64,000 bases of DNA from Flavobacterium sp. MedPE-SWcel (GCA_001874325.1 MPCW01000008.1:62001-126000); one strand, 5' to 3'; shown: positions 1 through 10,536, counted from the first letter of the stretch. A program made the numbers and translations. The notes: generated by a model from the sequence alone, not told the origin.

Positions 1-1
1 T

Positions 2-382
2 TCAGAGTGTGGTTTGACTCCTCAGTATGAAGATTTAGAGGCATTATATAGAGAATATAAAAATGATGATTTTGTAATTGTAGGTTTCCCTGCTAATAAT
101 TTTGGGCAGCAAGAACCAGGTACAAACGAAGAAATTGCTACTTTTTGTAAAAAGAATTTTGGAGTTACCTTCCCTATGATGGAGAAAATATCTGTTAAAG
201 GAGATGATATGGCACCTATATATAACTTTTTGACACAAAAAAGTAAAAATGGAGTTCAAGACAGCGATGTAGAATGGAACTTCCAGAAATACTTAATTAA
301 TAAAGAGGGAGAGTTGGTAAAAGTAATTAGCCCAAAAATACTACCAACTAATCCTGAGATTGTAAACTGGATTAGAGAATAA
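2..382 (+). CDS. Glutathione peroxidase, 5'-truncated by window start
   Basis: Frame is open to base 2 (SECGLTPQYEDLEALYREYKN..), matching the GPx SKCG(F/L)TPQY active-site motif; also FPANNFGQQEPGTNEEI and VEWNFQKYLI. Confidence 0.9.
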   Translation, partial: SECGLTPQYEDLEALYREYKNDDFVIVGFPANNFGQQEPGTNEEIATFCKKNFGVTFPMMEKISVKGDDMAPIYNFLTQKSKNGVQDSDVEWNFQKYLINKEGELVKVISPKILPTNPEIVNWIRE

Positions 383-413
383 TACGACTAGCCTTTAGTA
401 AAAGGCATTATAT

Positions 414-2072
414 ATGATATATCCTAAAATACCATTGGCGCAAAGCATATTAGAAATATGTCTTGCCAAAGGAGTTACCCACATTGTAATATCACCGGGG
501 TCGCGTAATGCACCCTTAACTATTGGTTTTGCTAATAATCCTGCATTCAATTGCTATAGTATAGCAGATGAGCGTTGTGCAGCTTTTTTTGCAATGGGAA
601 TAGCACAACAAATTCAAAAACCTGTTGCAGTAGTATGTACATCAGGTTCGGCATTGTTAAATTATTATCCAGCAGTTGCAGAGGCTTTTTATAGCCAAAT
701 TCCATTAGTAGTTATCTCTGCCGATAGACCACATGATAAAATAGATATTGGAGATGGGCAAACGATACGTCAAGAGAATGTATTTGCTAATCATAGTATA
801 TGTAATGCTAATCTTACAGAAGAAGCTTCGAAAGAGAATGATATAAGAATAAGTGAAGCTATTTCGACTTCGATAGTAAATAAGGGTCCTGTACATATAA
901 ATGTACCTTTTGAAGAGCCTTTATACCAAACAGTAAGTGAACTATCGGTAACACCACAGGTATTAAATACAACTATTCCAGATACTGAGTTTAAAGATGA
1001 TTTAACTCCTTATATTGAAAAATGGAATACTGCAAAAAAGAAATTAATACTAGTAGGTGTTAATCACCCTAATACTATTGATGAGGCTGTTATACAACAA
1101 TTAGCAGCAGATGATTCGGTAATAGTAATGACCGAAACAACGTCTAACTTGCACCATGATAGTTTTTTAAATAGTATAGATACTATTATAACACCATTTA
1201 CTGATGAGGATTTTGAGGCATATCAACCTGAAGTACTGATTACTTTTGGGGGTATGGTTGTCTCTAAGCGAGTAAAAGCATGGCTCAGAAAATATAGTCC
1301 ACAAGAACATTGGCATATAGATACACTTAGAGCTTATGATACCTTTGGGGTATTATCTCAGCATTTTAAAATAGAACCCAATACATTTTTCAATAAGTTT
1401 TTACCTCAAACAACTGTAACGCAAAGCAATTATAACATTATTGCACAAGAGTTAAAAGCATTAAGAGAGGCAAAACATCAAGAATATTTAGATAAAATTC
1501 CTTTTTCTGACTTTAAAGCTTTTGAAGTTATATTGCCTTCATTACCTGATGCTATACAACTACAAATAAGTAATAGCTCGGCTATACGTTACGCACAGTT
1601 ATTTGATATTAAACCAAGTATAGAGGTGTTTTGTAATCGCGGTACTAGTGGTATAGATGGTAGTAGCTCTACAGCTATAGGTGCAGCACTTGCAAGTGGT
1701 AAAGAAACTGTTTTAATAACTGGTGATGTTAGCTTCTTGTACGACAGTAATGCATTGTGGAATAGTTATATACCTAAAAACTTTAAGATAATAGTACTTA
1801 ATAATGGAGGTGGTGGTATTTTCAGGATATTACCTGGGCATAACGAAACACCTGTGTTTAATACTTATTTTGAAACATCACATTGCTTTACAGCAGAACA
1901 TTTAGCAAAAATGTATGGTTTTGATTACCATACTGCAACAGACGAAGCTTCGTTAAATAATGCATTAAAGGATTTTGTACAAGCTACTGATAAACCACAA
2001 TTGCTAGAGGTATTTACACCAACACTAGATAACAACAAGATATTGTTACAATATTTTAAAGAGTTGGTATAG
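414..2072 (+). CDS. menD: 2-succinyl-5-enolpyruvyl-6-hydroxy-3-cyclohexene-1-carboxylate synthase
   Basis: 552 aa; ISPGSRNAPLT, DERCAAFFAMGIA, TSGSALLNYYPAVAEA and GTSGIDGSSSTAIGAA are MenD/TPP-enzyme signatures. Confidence 0.95.
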   Translation: MIYPKIPLAQSILEICLAKGVTHIVISPGSRNAPLTIGFANNPAFNCYSIADERCAAFFAMGIAQQIQKPVAVVCTSGSALLNYYPAVAEAFYSQIPLVVISADRPHDKIDIGDGQTIRQENVFANHSICNANLTEEASKENDIRISEAISTSIVNKGPVHINVPFEEPLYQTVSELSVTPQVLNTTIPDTEFKDDLTPYIEKWNTAKKKLILVGVNHPNTIDEAVIQQLAADDSVIVMTETTSNLHHDSFLNSIDTIITPFTDEDFEAYQPEVLITFGGMVVSKRVKAWLRKYSPQEHWHIDTLRAYDTFGVLSQHFKIEPNTFFNKFLPQTTVTQSNYNIIAQELKALREAKHQEYLDKIPFSDFKAFEVILPSLPDAIQLQISNSSAIRYAQLFDIKPSIEVFCNRGTSGIDGSSSTAIGAALASGKETVLITGDVSFLYDSNALWNSYIPKNFKIIVLNNGGGGIFRILPGHNETPVFNTYFETSHCFTAEHLAKMYGFDYHTATDEASLNNALKDFVQATDKPQLLEVFTPTLDNNKILLQYFKELV

Positions 2073-2121
2073 ACTAGTTGTAATACCTTTATTTGTACCT
2101 TTACACCCACAAATTACACCA

Positions 2122-2955
2122 ATGATAGAAATAGGAAAATACAATACGCTAAAAATAGCTAGAGATACTCAAGTAGGACTTTACCTTACTGATGGTAATG
2201 AAGATGTATTATTACCAAATAAGTATGTACCAAGAGAATTTGAAATAGATGATGAGCTAATAGTATTTGTATATCTAGATCATGAAGAACGTCCTGTAGC
2301 TACTACATTAGAACCTTATATATATCTTAATGAATTTGCATTATTACGTGTAAGTTTTATTAATAATTTTGGTGCGTTTTTAAACATAGGACTAGAGAAA
2401 GATCTTTTTGTACCTTTTAGAGAGCAAGCACGCCCAATGGAGGAAGGGAAGCGATACTTAGTGTATATGCATCTTGACGAAAAATCGAATAGATTAGTAG
2501 GTACAAGTAAGATAAATAAGTTTCTTGATAACGAAGAGCTAACTGTTGAAGAAGGAGAAGAGGTAGACTTAATTATTTCGCATATTACCGATATGGGTAT
2601 TAATGTAATAATTAATGAACAACATAAAGGGTTAATGTATAAGGATGAAGTATATGAAGACCTACGTACTGGAGACAGAATGAGAGGTTACATTAAGCTT
2701 ATTCGTCCTGAAAATAAAATAGATGTTAGCGCGCAAAAACAAGGCTATGAGTCTGTAGAGCCTAATGCAGAAAAAGTACTTGATGAATTGAGGGCTAGTA
2801 GAGGTTTTTTACGATTAAATGATAAAAGCCACCCTGAAGATATTAAGACAGTGCTTAAAATGAGTAAGAAAACATTTAAAAAAGCTATAGGTAGTCTTTA
2901 TAAACAAAAACTTATAGAGATTAAAGAAGACGGTATTTATCTTGTAAAAGAATAA
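2122..2955 (+). CDS. CvfB-like S1 RNA-binding protein
   Basis: 277 aa; tandem S1-like domains and C-terminal winged-helix segment (LKMSKKTFKKAIGSLYKQKLI) typical of the CvfB family. Confidence 0.8.
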   Translation: MIEIGKYNTLKIARDTQVGLYLTDGNEDVLLPNKYVPREFEIDDELIVFVYLDHEERPVATTLEPYIYLNEFALLRVSFINNFGAFLNIGLEKDLFVPFREQARPMEEGKRYLVYMHLDEKSNRLVGTSKINKFLDNEELTVEEGEEVDLIISHITDMGINVIINEQHKGLMYKDEVYEDLRTGDRMRGYIKLIRPENKIDVSAQKQGYESVEPNAEKVLDELRASRGFLRLNDKSHPEDIKTVLKMSKKTFKKAIGSLYKQKLIEIKEDGIYLVKE

Positions 2956-2977
2956 TAATAAGTCAATAAGGAAGATA

Positions 2978-3015
2978 AAAAACAGATAATTAGTATTTAC
3001 TAATTATCTGTTTTT
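2978..3015. terminator. Intrinsic terminator between convergent genes
   Basis: Perfect 18-bp inverted repeat AAAAACAGATAATTAGTA-TT-TACTAATTATCTGTTTTT; overlaps the 3' end of the minus-strand serine hydrolase. Confidence 0.8.
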
Positions 3016-4182
3016 CTTTATAGGGTAAGAGCCAAATTTAGGTGCAAGTTTGTAAACTCCATATGGTTTTTTAGAAAACTTGTTTGATAATGCTATAATA
3101 GTAACAGTGTCTTTCTTTAGTGTTACGTATGACGATGTGTTACCATGCCACCATCCGTTATGAAAGAACAGTTTTTCTCCTGATTTCCATTCTTTAAGAC
3201 GAATACCTAAACCGTAGTTTTTAATACCTCTTTTTTCATAGCTGTACCCTTTGTAAACTTCTTTTGCTAATTCAGGACTTAAAAAGTTTTCAGAGTACGT
3301 AGCAAGATCAAATTTTAATAAATCTCTTGGTGTAGAATAGATGTTCTTATCACCATATATATTGTCTAAAAAATCAAATTTATAAACTACGTTGTTTGCT
3401 TTATACGAAAGGCTTGCATTGTCTTTATGTTTATCATAATCGAAAACATAAGTATCATTCATCTCTAACGGGTCAAAGATAAATGTTTTCATAGCCTCTC
3501 TATAATCCATATCAGTTAACTCTTCTATAATAAGGGCTAACATTGCATAGTTGGTATTACAATAGGCAAACTTTCTATCAGGAGTGGCATATAAATTTAT
3601 TTTATGCTTTGCCATTACATCGAGTATATCCTGATTGCTAAGCATTACCTCTTGATTCCATATTTTTTTATCAGAACAAAAGTATTCATACTTAGGTAAT
3701 CCACTACGATGGTTAAGTAGCATCTTAACCGTAATTTTTTCATACGGGAATGTAGGTAGTATGGTATTTACTTTTTGGTCAAGCTCTAAACTACCAATGT
3801 CTACAAGCTTTAATGCTAAAGTTGCAGTTAGCACTTTACTAACAGACGCTACATGTAGTGCGGTATGTGAGTCAATTTCTTCTTTAGTTTTTCTATTAGC
3901 AAGACCGCCATAATTTTCATATAGTATCTCTCCGTTTTTAGCAACCAGAAATCCACCATTAAGTTTATTCCATTTCCAGTTTTTATTATAAAACTTTTCA
4001 ACAATAGCACCTTTCGATTTTTTATAATCTTCAGTTAACTCATTGAAATTAGGCTTTAAAGAGGGGATCTTTATAGAATTGTCTTTGGCTACTGTAATGT
4101 GCTCTGCGAGCATCGGTTTTTCCTCTTTGCAAGAAAAAATTAGTAGTATAAATATATAGGGTAATATTCTCAAAAATTTCAT
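3004..4182 (-). CDS. Serine hydrolase, beta-lactamase/PBP-like, lipoprotein
   Basis: SxxK (HVASVSKVLTA) and YxN (YCNTNYA) motifs; lipobox-like LLIFSC. Start at MKFLRILPYIF preferred over the ORF-track start at 4206. Confidence 0.85.
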   Translation of the reverse strand: MKFLRILPYIFILLIFSCKEEKPMLAEHITVAKDNSIKIPSLKPNFNELTEDYKKSKGAIVEKFYNKNWKWNKLNGGFLVAKNGEILYENYGGLANRKTKEEIDSHTALHVASVSKVLTATLALKLVDIGSLELDQKVNTILPTFPYEKITVKMLLNHRSGLPKYEYFCSDKKIWNQEVMLSNQDILDVMAKHKINLYATPDRKFAYCNTNYAMLALIIEELTDMDYREAMKTFIFDPLEMNDTYVFDYDKHKDNASLSYKANNVVYKFDFLDNIYGDKNIYSTPRDLLKFDLATYSENFLSPELAKEVYKGYSYEKRGIKNYGLGIRLKEWKSGEKLFFHNGWWHGNTSSYVTLKKDTVTIIALSNKFSKKPYGVYKLAPKFGSYPIKKNR

Positions 4183-4394
4183 TATATCGCAATGCATGGG
4201 CGACAAATATAACTATCTGTATCTTTTTATCACTATTTTTTTTCAAGGTTTAACAAAATTCGAAAAATTATATGGTATTAATACAAAGTAATCTTTTGAA
4301 TAAAAGAATGTTATCATACTCTAACTTTCATTGTACTTATTTTTATTGAGGTCTCCCAAAAATGGTTTATTTTTACACTAAATTAGGAACAACT

Positions 4395-5237
4395 ATGAGT
4401 AATATAAACTGGAAAACAGTAAAAGAATTTAAAGATATAACTTATAAAAAGTGCGATGGGGTAGCTCGTATTGCTTTTAATAGACCAGATGTGCGAAATG
4501 CTTTTCGCCCAACAACAACAAGCGAGCTTTTTGAAGCTTTTCTTGATGCAAGAGAAGATACCTCTATAGGCGTAGTATTACTTTCTGCTGAAGGACCATC
4601 ATCTAAAGATGGAGTGTACTCTTTTTGTAGTGGTGGAGATCAAAAAGCTAGAGGAGACCAAGGGTATGTAGGAGATGATGGTATGCACAGACTTAATATC
4701 TTAGAGGTACAACGTCTTATTCGCTTTATGCCTAAGGTTGTTATAGCTGTAGTTCCAGGATGGGCTGTAGGAGGAGGACATAGTCTTCATGTAATTTGCG
4801 ATCTTACTCTTGCAAGTAAGGAACATGCTATATTTAAACAAACAGATGCTGATGTAACGAGTTTTGATGGTGGTTATGGGTCGGCTTACTTAGCTAAAAT
4901 GGTAGGACAAAAAAGAGCTAGAGAAATTTTCTTTTTAGGTCGTAACTATTCTGCACAAGATGCTTATGAAATGGGAATGGTTAATGCTGTTATTCCTCAT
5001 GCAGAGTTAGAAGATACCGCTTATCAGTGGGCGCAAGAAATTCTTGAAAAATCACCTACATCTATAAAAATGCTAAAATTTGCTTTTAATGCTACTGATG
5101 ATGGTATGGTGGGGCAGCAAGTATTTGCAGGAGAAGCAACAAGACTTACTTATATGACAGAAGAAGCAAAAGAAGGGCGTGATGCTTTTCTTGAAAAGAG
5201 AAAGCCTAACTTTAAAGATATAAAATGGATTCCTTAA
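4395..5237 (+). CDS. menB: 1,4-dihydroxy-2-naphthoyl-CoA synthase
   Basis: Crotonase fold; FCSGGDQKARG, VVPGWAVGGGHSLHVICDLTLAS and DVTSFDGGYGSAYLA. MSNINWKTVKEF is the likely start (ORF track opens at 4362). Confidence 0.95.
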   Translation: MSNINWKTVKEFKDITYKKCDGVARIAFNRPDVRNAFRPTTTSELFEAFLDAREDTSIGVVLLSAEGPSSKDGVYSFCSGGDQKARGDQGYVGDDGMHRLNILEVQRLIRFMPKVVIAVVPGWAVGGGHSLHVICDLTLASKEHAIFKQTDADVTSFDGGYGSAYLAKMVGQKRAREIFFLGRNYSAQDAYEMGMVNAVIPHAELEDTAYQWAQEILEKSPTSIKMLKFAFNATDDGMVGQQVFAGEATRLTYMTEEAKEGRDAFLEKRKPNFKDIKWIP

Positions 5238-5256
5238 TAGAGTTCATATAAACAAT

Positions 5257-5784
5257 ATGGAAAATTATACCAACAATGCTATTGAAACGCTCGATTTACC
5301 AAAATTTGAGTCAGTAGCACTTTCTCCTTTGCAAGCAGCTTATTATAAAGTAATGCTTCTTAATGTGAGTATTTTTCATTTACTACTAGCAATAGGAGCG
5401 GGTTGTGCTATATATTTTATTCCACAGTTACAATTATATTGGTATGTACCTGTTAGTATTGTTACTGTTTTATTTAGTATATCAATACTTATCTCTAGAG
5501 TAAGCTTTAAAAGAAGAGGTTTTGCTTTTAGAGAGCATGATGTTATATACCGTAGTGGTATTATGGCTGTTACTACTATAATTATTCCGTATAACAGAAT
5601 ACAACATGTAGCATTACACGAAGGTTTAATATCACGTAAATTAGGACTTGCAACATTAGAGATATTTACCGCAGGAGGGAATAGTAGTGATGTGAAAATT
5701 TCGGGGATAGATAAAGCACATGCCGAAAAAATAAAACAACTACTTGTAGGTAAAATATTAAACCAACATCCCGATGGAGAGTAG
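5257..5784 (+). CDS. PH domain-containing membrane protein (YdbS-like, bPH2)
   Basis: Two TM helices followed by a bPH2-like segment (DVIYRSGIMAVTTIIIPYNRIQHVALHEGLISRKLGLATLEIFTAGG). Confidence 0.85.
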   Translation: MENYTNNAIETLDLPKFESVALSPLQAAYYKVMLLNVSIFHLLLAIGAGCAIYFIPQLQLYWYVPVSIVTVLFSISILISRVSFKRRGFAFREHDVIYRSGIMAVTTIIIPYNRIQHVALHEGLISRKLGLATLEIFTAGGNSSDVKISGIDKAHAEKIKQLLVGKILNQHPDGE

Positions 5785-7261
5785 TTTTAATATTCCGCAA
5801 CGGCAATCGCTTGTAGGGATTGTCGTAATGTTTACTGACACTTTACAGAAATTGATACGGTCACTTTGGCCTATATTATTAATATGGATATTTCGCCTTG
5901 ATGATCTTAATAAACTACATATCAGTTTAGGAGCTGGGGTAGTAGTGGTATTGTTGGGGGTAGTAGCTTATTTAAGGTACTATAACTTTACTTTTTTTCT
6001 TGATGAAGATAATGATGAGTTTGTTATTAAGGAAGGTATATTGAACAAAAGCCGTATTGCTATACCATTAGAGAAAATACAACAGGTTAATATTAATCAA
6101 TCGCTTATACAAAAAATTATTGGCGTTCATGCTCTTGAGGTGGATACTGCGGGTAGTAGTAAAAAAGAAGTTGCTATAAAAGCAATTACTCACGATTTAG
6201 CATTAGCGCTTAAAAAACGATTATTAGAGTCTGATAAAAAAGTTGTAAGTATTGAAAATACAGAAGATGTAGCTAATGAAAAGCAAGGCACTTTTATACA
6301 AATAAGTTTTGCTAGCCTTTTAAAAACAGGAATAACCTCAAACTATGCAAGAAGCTTTGCAGTACTCTTAGCTTTTGTATTAACTGTTTTTCAGAATGTA
6401 GAACAGTATTTAGATGATTATTCTATCAGTCAATATGTTACTGCCGAAGTACTATTACAATTTATAGTTTTTATTATTGTAGGTATTATAATAATAACTC
6501 TTTTAATTAATCTTATACGTACAATACTTAAGTACTTTAATTATAAGATAACACAACAACAAAACTCATTACTACTATCTTTTGGTTTACTTAATACCCG
6601 TAACACGATTATAAAGCCCGAAAGAGTGCAGATGGTTGGTGTAAGGAGAAATTTCTTTCAGAGAAAAATAGATATACAAGACGTAAAAATAAAACAGGCA
6701 TCAAGTTCTGACTCCAGTAGTAAAGAACAGCAAAAACTAGCAATAGAAATCCCTGGATGTAGTGAAAATGAAAAAGACACTTTGCTTAAATTTATTTTAG
6801 GTAAAATTCCAGAACGAGGAGTAATGCTAAAGCCTAATATAAGGAAGGTAATTATACAAACGCTATTTTTCTTGATAATGCCGTTATCTATTTTCTTTAC
6901 CTTTTCGTATTTAAATATCAGTATGTTATATGATTACGGAGTTTATGTACCAGTGTATTCTCTTTTTGTAATCTTACTTATTTATTTTTCTTATAGAAAT
7001 AATAGACTTTTTGTAAATAACGATTTTATAATAAAACAAAGTGGTGCTTGGGATATTGATAACGATTTTCTTGCTCCACACAAAATACAAGCTATTAGCT
7101 TAAAACAATATTTTTGGCACAAAAGAGCCAATATTGGTACAGTAAAACTGTATACTGCGGGTGGTGAATTATCTTTTGATTTAGCTGATTATACGAAATT
7201 AAAAGAATTAACAAATTACTGGTTATATCAGGTAGAAACTACAGATAAAAACTGGATGTAA
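5774..7261 (+). CDS. PH domain-containing membrane protein (YdbT-like)
   Basis: Repeated bPH2 segments (IPLEKIQQVNINQSLIQKIIGVHALEVDTAGS; LAPHKIQAISLKQYFWHKRANIGTVKLYTAGG); overlaps the upstream gene by 11 bp. Confidence 0.85.
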   Translation: MESSFNIPQRQSLVGIVVMFTDTLQKLIRSLWPILLIWIFRLDDLNKLHISLGAGVVVVLLGVVAYLRYYNFTFFLDEDNDEFVIKEGILNKSRIAIPLEKIQQVNINQSLIQKIIGVHALEVDTAGSSKKEVAIKAITHDLALALKKRLLESDKKVVSIENTEDVANEKQGTFIQISFASLLKTGITSNYARSFAVLLAFVLTVFQNVEQYLDDYSISQYVTAEVLLQFIVFIIVGIIIITLLINLIRTILKYFNYKITQQQNSLLLSFGLLNTRNTIIKPERVQMVGVRRNFFQRKIDIQDVKIKQASSSDSSSKEQQKLAIEIPGCSENEKDTLLKFILGKIPERGVMLKPNIRKVIIQTLFFLIMPLSIFFTFSYLNISMLYDYGVYVPVYSLFVILLIYFSYRNNRLFVNNDFIIKQSGAWDIDNDFLAPHKIQAISLKQYFWHKRANIGTVKLYTAGGELSFDLADYTKLKELTNYWLYQVETTDKNWM

Positions 7262-7274
7262 TGAATATTATACT

Positions 7275-8177
7275 ATGGCAAATATAAAAGCATGGCTTAG
7301 TGCTGCAAGATTACGAACATTACCATTGTCGGTTTCAGGTATATTGGTAGGATGTTTTTATGCTTTTTCACAAGGAATGCTCAATTGGTGGATATTATCT
7401 TTTGCGCTTATAACCACGTTAGGGTTACAAGTGCTCTCTAATTTTGCTAATGATTACGGCGATGGAGTAAAAGGTACTGACAACGATAATAGAATAGGAC
7501 CACAACGTGCAATTCAAAGCGGAGCTATAACGGTTGCTGCAATGAAAAAAGGAATAATTATAACCGCTATACTCACATTAGCAGCAGCAATTACTTTAAT
7601 TTACCTGTCTTTTGGTAAAGATAATTTTATTTATTCTTTATTCTTTTTCTTTTTAGGCTTAGCAGCTATAGTTGCAGCCATAAAGTATACGGTGGGTAAT
7701 TCAGCTTATGGTTATAGAGGGTTAGGAGACTTATTTGTATTTATATTCTTTGGGTTAGTTAGCGTTCTTGGCTGTTATTTTTTATTTGCAAAAACATTAG
7801 ATGTATTAGTTATACTACCTGCAATAGCAATAGGCTTACTTAGTGTAGCAGTACTAAACCTTAATAATATGAGAGATCAAGTATCTGATGCGATGTCGGG
7901 TAAAAATACACTTGTAGTAAAACTAGGTGCTAAAAAAGCAAAGTTATATCACTACTCAGTTATTGTTATTGCATTATCATTAACGTTATTATTCGCTATT
8001 TTAAGCAATTTTGAAGCTTTACAGTATTTGTTTTTAATAGCTTATATTCCTTTTTTAATACATCTTAAAACAGTGGTTAATAATAAAGTTCCAAAAGAGC
8101 TAGATCCTGAATTAAAAAAGGTGGCATTAAGTACATTTTTACTTTCGGTATTATTGTGTATAGTGCTGCAGTTTTAA
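7275..8177 (+). CDS. menA: 1,4-dihydroxy-2-naphthoate polyprenyltransferase
   Basis: UbiA family; ANDYGDGVKGTDNDNRIGPQRAIQSG and LNNMRDQVSDAMSGKNTLVVKLG. Confidence 0.93.
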   Translation: MANIKAWLSAARLRTLPLSVSGILVGCFYAFSQGMLNWWILSFALITTLGLQVLSNFANDYGDGVKGTDNDNRIGPQRAIQSGAITVAAMKKGIIITAILTLAAAITLIYLSFGKDNFIYSLFFFFLGLAAIVAAIKYTVGNSAYGYRGLGDLFVFIFFGLVSVLGCYFLFAKTLDVLVILPAIAIGLLSVAVLNLNNMRDQVSDAMSGKNTLVVKLGAKKAKLYHYSVIVIALSLTLLFAILSNFEALQYLFLIAYIPFLIHLKTVVNNKVPKELDPELKKVALSTFLLSVLLCIVLQF

Positions 8178-8207
8178 TATTACATAACAAATTAAACAAT
8201 ATAGATT

Positions 8208-8885
8208 ATGAAAATTACATTTTACGGACACGCAAGTCTAGGCATAGCAGTAGGGGGTAAAAAAATTATAGTCGACCCTTTTATCACCGCTAATGAATTA
8301 GCTAAAGATATTGATATAAATAAGCTTGAAGCAGATTACATACTAATTACACATGCTCATGGCGACCATATACTAGATGTAGAGACTATAGCTAAGAACA
8401 CTGGTGCTACGATAGTATCTAACGCTGAGATAGCAGGATATTATGAAGCTAAAGGGTTTAAAGCACACCCAATGAATCATGGAGGAAGTTGGGAATTTGA
8501 TTTTGGTAGTGTAAAATATGTTACTGCAGTACACTCTAGCTCTTTTCCTGATGGTACCTATGGTGGTAATCAAGGAGGGTTTGTAATAGAAGGTGAGCAT
8601 AAAAATATATATATAGCAGGAGATACTGCGCTTACTTATGATATGAAGCTTATACCACTACGTACTAAGCTAGATCTTGCTATTTTACCTATTGGCAGCA
8701 ACTTTACTATGGATGTTGAAGATGCAATAATAGCATCTGACTTTTTAGAATGTGATAAGATACTAGGGTACCATTATGATACTTTTGGTTATATCAAAAT
8801 TGATAAAGAAGAGGCTAAGAAAAAGTTTTATGATAAGGGTAAAGATTTAATGCTTTTAGATATTGGTTCTTATATCGAACTATAA
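8208..8885 (+). CDS. Metal-dependent hydrolase, MBL fold (UPF0173-like)
   Basis: THAHGDH motif, ITFYGHASLGI N-terminus, IAGDTALTYDMKLI. Confidence 0.9.
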   Translation: MKITFYGHASLGIAVGGKKIIVDPFITANELAKDIDINKLEADYILITHAHGDHILDVETIAKNTGATIVSNAEIAGYYEAKGFKAHPMNHGGSWEFDFGSVKYVTAVHSSSFPDGTYGGNQGGFVIEGEHKNIYIAGDTALTYDMKLIPLRTKLDLAILPIGSNFTMDVEDAIIASDFLECDKILGYHYDTFGYIKIDKEEAKKKFYDKGKDLMLLDIGSYIEL

Positions 8886-8918
8886 TTATTTTACATTTTT
8901 TAACCTCTATAATTTGTA

Positions 8919-9959
8919 ATGAACTTGAAAGCGAGCTACAAAAAATACATGCTGAATTTTAAACGCCCTAGCGGAACTTCTAGAGGTGTTTTAACAGAGA
9001 AAGAAACTTGGTTTATTATACTCGAAAAAGATGGTAAACGAGGAGTAGGGGAGTGTGGTATTTTACGTTCGCTTAGTGTTGATGATAAACCTGATTATGA
9101 AGAAAAATTACAATGGACTTGTAACAATATTCATTTAGGAGAAGAGCAATTATGGCAAGAGTTAATAGAGTTTCCATCGATACAATTTGGTGTTGAAATG
9201 GCATTTCGTTCTTTGAAAAGCGAGTCGCCTTACCTTTTATTTCCTTCTGAGTTTACCCGTGGTGAACAAAATATTCCTATAAATGGATTGGTGTGGATGG
9301 GTGAGGAATCGTTCATGAAACAGCAAATAGAGGAGAAATTACAACAGGGTTTTAATTGCATAAAATTAAAAATTGGAGCTATTGATTTCAAGAAAGAATT
9401 AGATCTTTTAGCCTTTATACGGTCTAATTTTGATGCTAAAATTATCGAAATACGTGTAGATGCTAATGGTGCTTTTAGTAAAAGTGAAGCTTTAAATAAG
9501 ATACACAAACTATCTGATTTTAAAATACATAGTATTGAACAACCTATTCAAAAAGGACAAGCTGACAGCATGTCAGACCTATGTATTACTCCTCCTATTG
9601 CTGTAGCTTTAGATGAAGAACTGATAGGTGTGTTTGGTATCGAAAACAAGAGGGCTTTATTGCAAAAAATAAAGCCACAGTATATTATTTTAAAACCAAG
9701 TCTAGTAGGTGGTTTTAAAGGAACAGAGGAATGGATTGCCATTGCTGAAGAGTTAGGTATTGGTTGGTGGGCTACTTCTGCATTAGAAAGTAACATAGGT
9801 TTAAACGCTATTGCGCAATGGACGTTTTTACAAAATAATGAGATGCCACAAGGGTTAGGTACTGGTGGTTTGTATACTAATAATTTCGATTCTCCTTTAG
9901 AGGTTGTTAATGGAGAGTTAGGATATAATGATAAACTAAATTGGCAATTTGATTTATAG
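8919..9959 (+). CDS. menC: o-succinylbenzoate synthase (enolase superfamily)
   Basis: KLKIGAIDF, RVDANGAFS, ALDEELIG and ILKPSLVGGF; lies downstream of menD/B/A. Confidence 0.9.
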   Translation: MNLKASYKKYMLNFKRPSGTSRGVLTEKETWFIILEKDGKRGVGECGILRSLSVDDKPDYEEKLQWTCNNIHLGEEQLWQELIEFPSIQFGVEMAFRSLKSESPYLLFPSEFTRGEQNIPINGLVWMGEESFMKQQIEEKLQQGFNCIKLKIGAIDFKKELDLLAFIRSNFDAKIIEIRVDANGAFSKSEALNKIHKLSDFKIHSIEQPIQKGQADSMSDLCITPPIAVALDEELIGVFGIENKRALLQKIKPQYIILKPSLVGGFKGTEEWIAIAEELGIGWWATSALESNIGLNAIAQWTFLQNNEMPQGLGTGGLYTNNFDSPLEVVNGELGYNDKLNWQFDL

Positions 9960-10133
9960 ATCGATACTATTGCCAAAGTCGTCTTAAAATATCGTTTTTC
10001 CTTGTTTCGCTCGTTAAATTGTGGTAAATTTAATAGTGATTATTTAATAATCAGTTATTGAATAGTTAGCATAGTAAACCGTTTATAGTTGTAGTTTTAT
10101 GGCTGTAAACAACTAACAAAAAACAACATCGCT

Positions 10134-10328
10134 ATGGAACGTTTAATCCACTATGACAGTAGCATTAAAACAAAGGATACAGTATCTTTTGAGAAAGCTG
10201 CGAATGAACTTGAGAAAGAGGTGAAGAAGGATGAAGTACTTTCCTGTAATCAGCTAATCAAGAACTTGCTTAAAACAAATTTAAGATTACTTAAGTTGAA
10301 TGATATAAGTAGTGTGTTACTTTTTTAA
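10134..10328 (+). CDS. Small hypothetical protein (64 aa)
   Basis: ATG-started ORF, no recognised domain; isolated in a ~665-bp low-coding gap after menC. Confidence 0.35.
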   Translation: MERLIHYDSSIKTKDTVSFEKAANELEKEVKKDEVLSCNQLIKNLLKTNLRLLKLNDISSVLLF

Positions 10329-10401
10329 GTGTAGCAATCTATTTATAAATGTGCCAAATTTGTAATTATAAATTTGACATAAAAAATATTGTCTTTATTT
10401 C

Positions 10402-10463
10402 TAAATTATAGCAATATAAAACCGCTCAATATATTAAGATTGATTTTATATTGCTATAATTTA
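10402..10463. repeat. Perfect 20-bp inverted repeat with 22-bp spacer
   Basis: TAAATTATAGCAATATAAAA (10402-10421) is the exact reverse complement of TTTTATATTGCTATAATTTA (10444-10463). Confidence 0.85.
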
Positions 10464-10528
10464 ACAAAAAATTAATAAGATGTTTTCTGTTAATTACATA
10501 ATTAAACCTCCTTACTTATAATATTTTG

Positions 10529-10536
10529 TATCTTTG
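10529..10536 (+). promoter_or_regulatory. Candidate Bacteroidota -7 element (TANNTTTG) for the TauE/SafE gene
   Basis: TATCTTTG 90 bp upstream of the start codon; no clear TTTG -33 partner. Confidence 0.4.

Noticed and set aside
9548-9976. 142-aa minus-strand ORF antisense to menC (and 9230-9508)
   Set aside because: Lies entirely opposite a well-supported menC; no family features; expected from codon structure.
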